Positions 57,335 to 64,000 of a stretch of DNA of 64,000 nucleotides are shown here, one piece after another. Each line of letters opens with the position of its first letter. Position 1 is the first letter of the stretch. This stretch comes from a virus. Made by a program: the position numbers and the translations under genes. Location: positions 1 through 64,000 of the IMG/VR virus record IMGVR_UViG_3300032820_000003; one strand, given 5' to 3'. The notes under the pieces were generated by a model, which was not told the DNA's origin, did no database searches, and was given only the letters and a program-made list of their open reading frames with translations.

Positions 57335-57539
57335 CTAATACCTCTGTTATTTTATTATCGACTTCATCCTTCATATACCCCCAGATTTGATTAGCGGTAT
57401 CTTTAACCTCGGCTAATTGAACATCAACCGGGACTTCGGTGTCGATTTGATCTACATTCAAGTCTATCCTAGCATATTGATTTGTTGCTAAGTCTCCAAC
57501 TCTAAATGTAAACCCTAAATGCATACTTACTTTTGCCAT
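57315..57539 (-). CDS. Hypothetical small acidic protein
   Basis: A 74-residue acidic protein with a beta-rich first half (FTFRVGDLATNQYARIDLNV) and helical end. GAGGAGG precedes the ATG. It overlaps both neighbours. No family recognised. Confidence 0.6.
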   Translation of the reverse strand: MAKVSMHLGFTFRVGDLATNQYARIDLNVDQIDTEVPVDVQLAEVKDTANQIWGYMKDEVDNKITEVLDEGSSN

Positions 57540-57838
57540 TCTTGTTCCTCCTCTAATTTAAGTGTAAAACATTCTCTTTGTAGCATTAAACCAATTATAG
57601 CATATCCTGCTATATCAGTAAAGCTATCTTCTATTGCTTCATGTTTAGGCGTTTTAGCTGTCCATAACAAGTGTTTTAATCTGCCTATTTTGTCCCATAG
57701 GCGGACGATTAAGCCCTGTTCTTTGAAAACTAGTATATTATCAGGGCCGTAGTCTTTATGCTTCTCTATGACCGTCCTAGCCACCTCTAAAGCGATGTTA
57801 CGACACGCCTGATCAAATGTACCCTCACTCTGTCGCAT
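57527..57838 (-). CDS. DUF1599-like nucleotide-modification-associated protein
   Basis: A 103-residue helical protein with IEKHKDYGPDNILVF, GLIVRLWDKIGRLKHLL, HEAIEDSFTDIAGYAIIGL. This is the DUF1599 pattern, a MazG-like relative linked with nucleotide metabolism. It overlaps the next gene. Function by family only. Confidence 0.65.
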   Translation of the reverse strand: MRQSEGTFDQACRNIALEVARTVIEKHKDYGPDNILVFKEQGLIVRLWDKIGRLKHLLWTAKTPKHEAIEDSFTDIAGYAIIGLMLQRECFTLKLEEEQEWQK

Positions 57839-58118
57839 CTTCCTTCTCCCATTTCTGAACCTTATCTAATACATATACATGTAAATCTGCTCCAAGTCCT
57901 GATGCAAAAGCAGCTAAACGTATTACATTATCTAATGTTTCTGAATATAACTCTCTATGTTCTTTACTATTTTCATCTGCTCTGTACCATGAATTTTGAA
58001 TCGCTTTTATCCTATCATCTAAATCCTGTATTCTTGTAGCTATCTCTAATTTATCTCCCCATTGAGGATTGTCTTTTAAAGATGCGGTTCCATGTGGAGT
58101 ATTAACTATTTCTGTCAT
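57825..58118 (-). CDS. Hypothetical helical protein
   Basis: A 97-residue protein from MTEIVNTPHGT, chosen for GAGG. Helical; IATRIQDLDDRIKAIQNSWY in the middle. It overlaps the DUF1599-like gene by 14 bases. Confidence 0.55.
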   Translation of the reverse strand: MTEIVNTPHGTASLKDNPQWGDKLEIATRIQDLDDRIKAIQNSWYRADENSKEHRELYSETLDNVIRLAAFASGLGADLHVYVLDKVQKWEKEDATE

Positions 58119-58302
58119 AACTACCTCGTTTTTTACCATAATTATAATCAATAGGATGTGGAATAGAATCTATCTCTGTTTTTAACTCTTTATATTCGTT
58201 ATAACGTTTATTAGCTTTATAGGTAGCATATGCACCTCCAACAATTCCAGCTGCTCCGCCAATTACTCCTGCCACAATCCCAAATATTTTTCTCTTTTTC
58301 AT
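58102..58302 (-). CDS. Small glycine-zipper membrane protein
   Basis: A 66-residue protein from MKKRKIFG, chosen for GGGAG upstream. One membrane helix with a glycine zipper (IVAGVIGGAAGIVGGAYATY), then a soluble tail. Function unknown. Confidence 0.6.
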   Translation of the reverse strand: MKKRKIFGIVAGVIGGAAGIVGGAYATYKANKRYNEYKELKTEIDSIPHPIDYNYGKKRGSYDRNS

Positions 58303-58307
58303 ATCTT

Positions 58308-60266
58308 TCACTCCCAATCTATATAATTTTCGCATGATTCTTTTACGACTGGTTCATACATAAAGTCTTTTTTAGTCGCCCATGATGGCGAACATTCTTC
58401 CATATCTACATATAATGGTATATCTAAACTATTTTGCTCTAATAAAGATTTAATTTGGTTAGGTACTTCTTCTAACTCGGAGTTATCTATTTCACAAATG
58501 ATCTCATCATGAACTTGTAATAACATTCTGCTTTTCTTATCAGCTAAGTATTGAGCAACTGAAATCATTCGTTCACTTAATATATCAGCACTTGTGCCTT
58601 GAACAAGGTAATTAACTCCTTTATAGCCTAACTCTTTTTTAATCCTATATAAGCGTCCATATCTATTTCGTATCCATCCTCTACTCTCTACCGTACTAAC
58701 TACAGAATCAAAAAATTCTTTTGACCCTTTCAACCCTGCAAAATACTGCTTTTTATACCGTCCTGCCTCAATAGGAGTAGTTCCTAATTGTACAGCGAGT
58801 TTATTACGCCCAATTCCATATATAGTTCCAAAGGTAATCGCTTTCGCCATTTGCCTATAAAACTTAAAGTCCTTAGACTCCTCATCAACATTAAAAGCTA
58901 ATTTAGCTGCTTCACCATGAAAATCAGTATCTGATCTTTTAAGTAACTCATTAATCTCCTCGTTCTGTAAATAACTTAAAAAGACTCTAACTTCCATTTG
59001 AGAATAGTCAAAACCAATTAATGTTTTTTCAGGTCGGGATATAAATAATCTACGAATAGCTATTTGAGTAGGATCAGTATCATCATAATATTCATCCCCT
59101 AAATATCCCCATGTTTGAATCACATTATCAGATAAATCGGTTTGAGACGAGCCACCTTTAGATGCTATCAAAGCTGATACCCTAGACCGTACATCTCGCA
59201 ACTGATCTTCTGTTAATTCCTCATTTGACAATCTAAAATAGTTTCGGGGAATATTTTGAAGGTTAGGTTCTCGTGATGAAAGCCTACCAGTTAACGTACC
59301 CCAATTACAAAAAGATGTATGCATAACAGGTTTCTCTAAATAAGGTTCTATATATGTAGACCTTAATTTTTCTAATGTCCTATATTGCCTAACTAGTCCT
59401 GCAAGAGGATGATTAATTTGAATCAACGCAGCTTCACCCCAAGATTGCTTACCTTTAGGTGTAGTTTCTGGTGAAAAAATACCATTGTTGTTAAATACCT
59501 CACCTAACTGTGCCGTACTATTTATATTAAACTCTCCAACATCACTATATATCTGCCTTTCTATTTCACTTTTACGCTGTTCAATCTTTCCCATAACATA
59601 TTCTGCATATTTAGTATCTACTGAGATTCCAGACTCTTCCATATTTAATAAAACTTTAGTTAAAGCTTTCTCCATTTCAAAAATATCCATTTGATTAGTA
59701 GCTTCTAACTTAGCTAATCTATCATTATATAATGTTCTAGTCCACTCAACATCTTTTATACAATAAGGGCCTAGTATAGTAGGTGGGGCTAACGAAAAGT
59801 CTTTATTCCATTTATTGGAACGCAACACTTTTTTAGTTTCTATATCATAAGCCCCTGCCTCATCACCATAACTACGTTTTAAAGTGCTTGTTAAATCTAA
59901 ATCTTTCACTACAGCGGGTTCTGTTAATCTAACCATTACTAATACATCAATTAATTCTATATTAGTTACATCTAAACCGTCCTGCTGTAAAAAGTGAAGA
60001 TCGAATTTAACATTATAACCAATTAAACTCTTTCTTAAATTCATTACATCTATTAATTCTTTTAATGCTGTAGGAGGTAGATTTGTTCCTTGTTGATGCC
60101 TTACAGGAAAGTAATACGCTGCATTTTCTACTGCGATCCCAATCCCACATATCTGATTCATACCAAAATAATCTAAACCATTTGTCTCAACATCTACTAT
60201 CCACGTATCTGAAGAACGTAACTGAGTTAATACTTCTGCAAAATCTGTTAAATTATCAACTATCAT
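58308..60266 (-). CDS. polA: Family A DNA polymerase with 3'-5' exonuclease
   Basis: A 652-residue protein. The exonuclease has Asp25/Glu27 in IVDVETNG, Asp89 in YNVKFDLHF and Tyr168/Asp172 in YCIKDVEW. The polymerase has TGRLSSREPNLQNIP, motif A FDYSQMEVR (Asp420), motif B RQMAKAITFGTIYG (Arg471, Lys475, Phe479) and motif C VHDE. It has no 5' nuclease domain. About 55 residues are inserted between TGRLSS and motif A. Phe at the 762-equivalent position is often found in virulent phages. The replicative polymerase of this phage. Confidence 0.9.
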   Translation of the reverse strand: MIVDNLTDFAEVLTQLRSSDTWIVDVETNGLDYFGMNQICGIGIAVENAAYYFPVRHQQGTNLPPTALKELIDVMNLRKSLIGYNVKFDLHFLQQDGLDVTNIELIDVLVMVRLTEPAVVKDLDLTSTLKRSYGDEAGAYDIETKKVLRSNKWNKDFSLAPPTILGPYCIKDVEWTRTLYNDRLAKLEATNQMDIFEMEKALTKVLLNMEESGISVDTKYAEYVMGKIEQRKSEIERQIYSDVGEFNINSTAQLGEVFNNNGIFSPETTPKGKQSWGEAALIQINHPLAGLVRQYRTLEKLRSTYIEPYLEKPVMHTSFCNWGTLTGRLSSREPNLQNIPRNYFRLSNEELTEDQLRDVRSRVSALIASKGGSSQTDLSDNVIQTWGYLGDEYYDDTDPTQIAIRRLFISRPEKTLIGFDYSQMEVRVFLSYLQNEEINELLKRSDTDFHGEAAKLAFNVDEESKDFKFYRQMAKAITFGTIYGIGRNKLAVQLGTTPIEAGRYKKQYFAGLKGSKEFFDSVVSTVESRGWIRNRYGRLYRIKKELGYKGVNYLVQGTSADILSERMISVAQYLADKKSRMLLQVHDEIICEIDNSELEEVPNQIKSLLEQNSLDIPLYVDMEECSPSWATKKDFMYEPVVKESCENYIDWE

Positions 60267-60372
60267 TATTTCTCCTTAGTAGGCTTTCAGGTATAGCCTT
60301 TACAGCAAGCCTTGCCACGATCGGTGAGCGGTAAAATCCCTTTAAACCATACTCCGTATCTTGTCTGTGCAT
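60256..60372 (-). CDS. 38-aa hypothetical peptide
   Basis: ATG at 60372 just after the upstream stop, no clear ribosome-binding site; basic product (MHRQDTEYGLKGFYRSPIVA). It fills the gap between SSB and polymerase and overlaps the polymerase start by 11 bases. Weak call. Confidence 0.35.
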   Translation of the reverse strand: MHRQDTEYGLKGFYRSPIVARLAVKAIPESLLRRNNDS

Positions 60373-60373
60373 A

Positions 60374-61081
60374 TTAACTAAACAAGTTTTCCTTGTCAGT
60401 AGTTAGATTTACTACTTCAGCACTAGCTGACCCGTTGAGAGACGGGGCGGGTGTACCACCGTATCGCTCTCTAAAGTAACCTTTAATAGTTGGCAGATCA
60501 TCAATCTCTGTCAACTTATCGGCAGGGATTTCCTCACTACGAGCAGTAGCTGCTAGAGTATATGATGTGTCATACATTCCAGTACCAGTCCTCTTAATTC
60601 GCATTACACCTTTATCCAAGGCTCCCCAATCGTTGTATATATCCACTAACTGGTTCCATATGTAGTTAGATCGTCCAAAAGTTAGAGCAATAACTCTGAA
60701 GTCATTAACCTCTTCCTTATAAAGTTTCCTTCCACTTGGCCCCTGTATTTCCATCCACGACTCATTACGTCTTTCTGGGTGCAGAATTTCATGTACATAT
60801 GCCCAAAAAGCGAATTTATGTGCGGGCCTAGTGTTTTCAGGAATGTCACTAGTATCAATCCCATCATCGGACAGCTTGTTTGTCCAACGATTATCTACTC
60901 TATACGTATACATATAGATTTCATCAAATCTCTCATCACCCTCTTCGCCAGTTGCGACAGGTGTTAAGAAGGCTTGATCACCATCTCTAAACCAAACTTC
61001 CCTTCCGGGAGTTCCTCCACCCGAATTTCCACTTCCTATATTCTCTTGTTTTTGTGCTATTCTTGCAATACCACTTGTCAT
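60374..61081 (-). CDS. Probable single-stranded DNA-binding protein
   Basis: A 235-residue protein. N-terminal Gly/Ser linker, then an aromatic- and basic-containing core (REVWFRDGDQAFLTPVATGE, FGRSNYIWNQLVDIYND), and an acidic tail ending TTDKENLFS. Size, order and place between primase and polymerase fit a phage gp32-like SSB. No sequence motif is decisive. Confidence 0.55.
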   Translation of the reverse strand: MTSGIARIAQKQENIGSGNSGGGTPGREVWFRDGDQAFLTPVATGEEGDERFDEIYMYTYRVDNRWTNKLSDDGIDTSDIPENTRPAHKFAFWAYVHEILHPERRNESWMEIQGPSGRKLYKEEVNDFRVIALTFGRSNYIWNQLVDIYNDWGALDKGVMRIKRTGTGMYDTSYTLAATARSEEIPADKLTEIDDLPTIKGYFRERYGGTPAPSLNGSASAEVVNLTTDKENLFS

Positions 61082-61100
61082 AATAAATTCCTCCTTTATA

Positions 61101-61958
61101 TTACCAAAATGTTCTTGTATTTATTATTTGTTGTAACTGTTCTTTATTTCTAATGTCCTGCACATCTTTATATTCAGTTGGCAACTGTGTATATGATATC
61201 ACAAAGCGTTTAGAGATGCAAGTACTAATTTTCTCACTTCCCATACGTCCTGCTTCATCATTATCTAAACATAATACTAATTCATTTGTGGGTAGTTTCA
61301 CTAAAAGTTCCTCTTGGATTTTAGACATATGTGCGCCTAATAAAGCTACAGAATTAAATCCATTTTGATTTAACCACATAGTATCCAGAGTACCTTCAGT
61401 AATACAGACAAAATCACATTTAGATATTTTATGACTGCCAAATAAAACTTTAGATTTCTTTAGACCTTTAGAATATAAATATTTAGGTTCTTGTTTATGC
61501 TGTCGGGTTACCCATCCGACCTCTCTACTATTATTATCATGAATGGGAATGACTAGATTTCTATATGTATCTATTCCACACTCCCATTCTAATAATGTTT
61601 GCTTATCAAAGCCTCGTTCAAAAATCCAATCGGGGACATATCCTTTCTGATAAGGTATTTCAATCTCATCTAACTCCTGATCCTCAACGTCAAAACCATC
61701 AAATGAACAAAGTTCTATCTGTATACCATTTTTAAGTAGGTACTGTTCTACTTCGTCAGAATTAAAGTTTAAGTACTGTCCTATAAAAGACTTCAAACTC
61801 CCTTGCCCACATCCTCTAAAACAAATCCACATTCCTTTTTCAATATTAATTGAACATGAAGGTCGTGAATCATTATGGAAAGGGCAAGGAATCTGAAACT
61901 CATCTCTATCAGATGGTGTATCTATTCCCATATCTAATAGAATACTTCCCCAATCCAT
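61101..61958 (-). CDS. dnaG: DnaG-type primase
   Basis: A 285-residue protein. The N-terminal zinc site is Cys25/His28 in CPFHND and Cys46/Cys50 in CFRGC; the usual spacing here is CxxC, so CxxxC is odd. The TOPRIM domain has CITEGTLDT (Glu) and CLDNDEAGRMG (DxD). Short; there is no separate helicase-binding domain. Makes RNA primers for the lagging strand. Confidence 0.8.
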   Translation of the reverse strand: MDWGSILLDMGIDTPSDRDEFQIPCPFHNDSRPSCSINIEKGMWICFRGCGQGSLKSFIGQYLNFNSDEVEQYLLKNGIQIELCSFDGFDVEDQELDEIEIPYQKGYVPDWIFERGFDKQTLLEWECGIDTYRNLVIPIHDNNSREVGWVTRQHKQEPKYLYSKGLKKSKVLFGSHKISKCDFVCITEGTLDTMWLNQNGFNSVALLGAHMSKIQEELLVKLPTNELVLCLDNDEAGRMGSEKISTCISKRFVISYTQLPTEYKDVQDIRNKEQLQQIINTRTFW

Positions 61959-62170
61959 TATTTCTTGCCTTTTCGTAAGAATAAAACCACATCGCTAGTA
62001 TATCCAGTAGTATCAGTTACTTTGCCACTACGAATATTTCCCACGGTAAGTGCTACCTGTTCTGCTGTGGGGCCTTTACTTTTTACAGTTCTCACTATAA
62101 TCCCATCTTCATTGTGATCATGTTTATGCTCTTCTTTATGAGAACCTAAAAACCAATTAATTAAACTCAT
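61958..62170 (-). CDS. Hypothetical small protein
   Basis: A 70-residue protein with HKEEHKHDHNEDG then KSKGPTAEQVALTVGNI and a Lys-rich end. AGGAGG precedes the ATG. It overlaps the primase start by one base. No family recognised. Confidence 0.6.
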   Translation of the reverse strand: MSLINWFLGSHKEEHKHDHNEDGIIVRTVKSKGPTAEQVALTVGNIRSGKVTDTTGYTSDVVLFLRKGKK

Positions 62171-62181
62171 GCTATCCTCCT

Positions 62182-63426
62182 TTAATATAATCCACCGAAT
62201 GTGGTTTCATGAACTTCTCCGCTATCGACATTCCATTGCATGGCAGTTGTCTCTATTGGAAGAATTCCATCTCTGTACTTTTGAAATTGTACTAATCGTT
62301 TATTATCTTCATCTTCTACTAATGACATAGCCATAGCTACGTCTGAAGCCCTAATTAAAGCGTCCCCAAAGGCTACTTGATCAGGACGAGGTGGAGAATA
62401 CATATGTGCCGCATCTCTATTCGCCTGAGTAGAAACAAATATTGGGGTGTTTGTTGTTTGGGCTAAGTTCTTCATCCCATAAAAAACAGAATGTGACTGT
62501 TCCCACATAGCCTTCCTATTACCTACTCCTGTATTAATAAGATATATACCATCAATAACGACTAATTCGGGCTTATGTTTCCTAATTAATCCTGCAATAT
62601 TCTCTACAGATATACTTGTTGCCCCTTCTATATGGTCACAAATCAATAATTGTTGATCATGAATAGCATCAAGGAATCGTTGGTACTCTCCCTCATCTAT
62701 CTGATCTCCTGATCTTATAGCTTTATGCGATAAATTAAATCCCATCATATTAGCAAGCACCACATCAGTCCGTAAACTGATTTGATTAGTTGGCATCTCA
62801 GTAGAAATTAACAAGGTTCTAAAACCTTTTGCAACTGCTGTAGCTGCGGCATGAACACACATCCATGTTTTTCCTACTGTAGGTCTAGCGTATACCGAGA
62901 TTAGTTCTCCCGGAAGCCATCCAATACCTGTAGAGTTGACACTAGGGAAACTTGTAGGTACTCCCATAATACCATCGCCTAATTTACGGCGTTCCTTTCG
63001 GGATCGCCACTCATCTAATCTCGATCCTGATGATTTTGTATAACTTTGTATATCATCATCATGCAAGACCTCTAAATCCTGTAGACCCGCCATAATCTTA
63101 GTCATTGCATTCTTAGGTTCGGTATGAATTAAATCCCTATTAGAGTTAATTAATCCAACCATTTTCCTATACAAAACTTGATTACCAAATATCTTAGTAG
63201 CATATTCCCATTTTAAGGATTGTGCTGACGGATCAAGGCTAGGAAAATTCTCCACTAATGTAGCTTCACTAGGGAACTCCCCATAATCATCAAAATATTT
63301 TATTACAAATCTATAAGCATCACCATGAACAGAAAAATCCACAGAATGCTTATTAAATGTTCTAAGATTATTTTTAGTATCTAACCCAAAAATAATACCA
63401 GACTCAATATAATCAAAACTCTCCAT
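62182..63426 (-). CDS. dnaB: DnaB-type replicative helicase
   Basis: A 414-residue protein. The N-terminal helical domain (1-125) is followed by a RecA-fold core with GELISVYARPTVGKT (Walker A, 180-187), ISTEMP, VVIDGIYLI (Walker B, 289-297), FVSTQANRD and KYRDG near the end. Hexameric fork helicase; the neighbouring primase is its partner. GAGAGGAG precedes the ATG. Confidence 0.85.
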   Translation of the reverse strand: MESFDYIESGIIFGLDTKNNLRTFNKHSVDFSVHGDAYRFVIKYFDDYGEFPSEATLVENFPSLDPSAQSLKWEYATKIFGNQVLYRKMVGLINSNRDLIHTEPKNAMTKIMAGLQDLEVLHDDDIQSYTKSSGSRLDEWRSRKERRKLGDGIMGVPTSFPSVNSTGIGWLPGELISVYARPTVGKTWMCVHAAATAVAKGFRTLLISTEMPTNQISLRTDVVLANMMGFNLSHKAIRSGDQIDEGEYQRFLDAIHDQQLLICDHIEGATSISVENIAGLIRKHKPELVVIDGIYLINTGVGNRKAMWEQSHSVFYGMKNLAQTTNTPIFVSTQANRDAAHMYSPPRPDQVAFGDALIRASDVAMAMSLVEDEDNKRLVQFQKYRDGILPIETTAMQWNVDSGEVHETTFGGLY

Positions 63427-63428
63427 TC

Positions 63429-63659
63429 TTATCTCTCCTCTCGATATACAGTTCGATTAGCATCAGTATAAACTGATAATATTATCTTTCGATCTGTAAT
63501 CTTATTTAACTTTTCTTTCACTTCACTTACTGTATTAAACGTTCCATAACGAATAACTTCTTCAGTTTCATGTTTTACACCGACAATTGTATAGGTTGTC
63601 GAATCATCTGTCAAGCGAGTTTTAAATAATCCAAAATCTTGCTTTTTACTTCCCAGCAT
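63429..63659 (-). CDS. Hypothetical small protein
   Basis: A 76-residue alpha/beta protein (TYTIVGVKHETEEVIRYGTF), basic. It overlaps the sigma-like gene by 14 bases and ends two bases before dnaB starts. No family recognised. Confidence 0.6.
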   Translation of the reverse strand: MLGSKKQDFGLFKTRLTDDSTTYTIVGVKHETEEVIRYGTFNTVSEVKEKLNKITDRKIILSVYTDANRTVYREER

Positions 63660-64000
63660 CTAGTAAATACTCCAACCTAATTTTTAAACTATCTTTAATT
63701 TTATAAGCAGAACTCTTTAAATCCTCTGTAATTTCTTCCATTGTTAACCCCTCAATACGTAATAAGATATATTTACGCTCCTCTTCAGTTAAATCTAAAG
63801 AATCTAATAATTCTCTTAGTTCTAAATCATTGTCTACATCTATTCCTACAGCCAAAGAATCAGCTAACTGATCTAATAAAGGCTGCTCATCATCATAATA
63901 TACAGCGTCTAAGCTTATAGGCTGTTGATGACGCTGTGCTTTAGAGATTAAAGTTCGTAATGTATTAACCATTGAGGTATGGAGGTATGTATGAAATATA
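63646..64000 (-). CDS. Sigma-70 region-4-like protein, 5' end outside window
   Basis: The frame is open to the window edge, and the first in-frame ATG (63972) has no ribosome-binding site, so the true start is probably beyond 64000. The visible C-terminal part has LDLTEEERKYILLRIEGLTM then EEITEDLKSSAYKIKDSL and KIRLEYLL, the helix-turn-helix of sigma-70 region 4. The preceding PISLDAVYYDDE recalls a sigma linker. It may be a phage sigma factor that redirects host RNA polymerase. Confidence 0.65.
   Translation of the reverse strand, partial: IFHTYLHTSMVNTLRTLISKAQRHQQPISLDAVYYDDEQPLLDQLADSLAVGIDVDNDLELRELLDSLDLTEEERKYILLRIEGLTMEEITEDLKSSAYKIKDSLKIRLEYLLDAGK

Noticed and set aside
1-64000. 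Integration or lysogeny module
   Set aside because: No integrase, excisionase or recognisable repressor was found in this window; nothing is known of the sequence outside it.

Overview
The window is a stretch of an AT-rich double-stranded DNA tailed-phage genome, or a metagenomic phage contig, with a bacterial host. It has strong AGGAGG-type ribosome-binding sites, sigma70-like promoters and densely packed overlapping genes. A terminase-portal-scaffold-capsid set, a phage replisome and a large fibre of the kind common in aquatic virioplankton define it as a virus. No integrase or repressor of a known family was seen. The family A polymerase has Phe at the position-762 equivalent, which fits a virulent phage. 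The host cannot be named from the sequence.

Reading leftward, in the direction of most transcription, the layout is as follows. (1) 64.0-53.7 kb is replication and recombination: a sigma-region-4-like protein cut by the window edge, DnaB-type helicase, DnaG-type primase, a probable SSB, DNA polymerase I, MazG-like and DUF1599-like nucleotide enzymes, RecA, a DUF559-like nuclease, a Cas4-like nuclease, a UvsY-like protein and a RuvC-like resolvase. (2) 53.7-34.8 kb is packaging and head assembly: small and large terminase, a B12-dependent class II ribonucleotide reductase, a membrane protein, a glutaredoxin with an in-frame TGA at its redox-active position, portal, an HExxH metallopeptidase, a metallophosphoesterase, scaffold, major capsid protein, a CBM-like virion protein and a prohead protease. 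(3) 34.8-17.8 kb is an accessory region of dozens of very small genes, many with zinc-ribbon cysteines, plus an HNH nuclease on the opposite strand, a DUF932 protein, a tRNA-Tyr and a tRNA-like element. (4) 17.5-13.5 kb is a run of rightward small genes, several with their own promoter and terminator, separated by TTTCC/GATAA-rich spacers. (5) 13.3-0 kb returns to leftward virion genes: a 1646-residue protein, coiled-coil and acidic proteins, and a large fibre running off the left edge.

Two promoter families stand out. One is TTGACA-N18-TAAGAT, often followed by a TCGAAAAACAAG-like box, found in front of many accessory genes. The other is TAGTATAATA with no obvious -35, found in front of virion genes and a few accessory genes. 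The sigma-region-4-like protein is a candidate to read the second class. The most striking single observation is the candidate phage selenoprotein (UGPC glutaredoxin, 47651-47881) near the ribonucleotide reductase it could reduce. Many small genes here were read directly from the sequence because they fall below usual ORF cut-offs.
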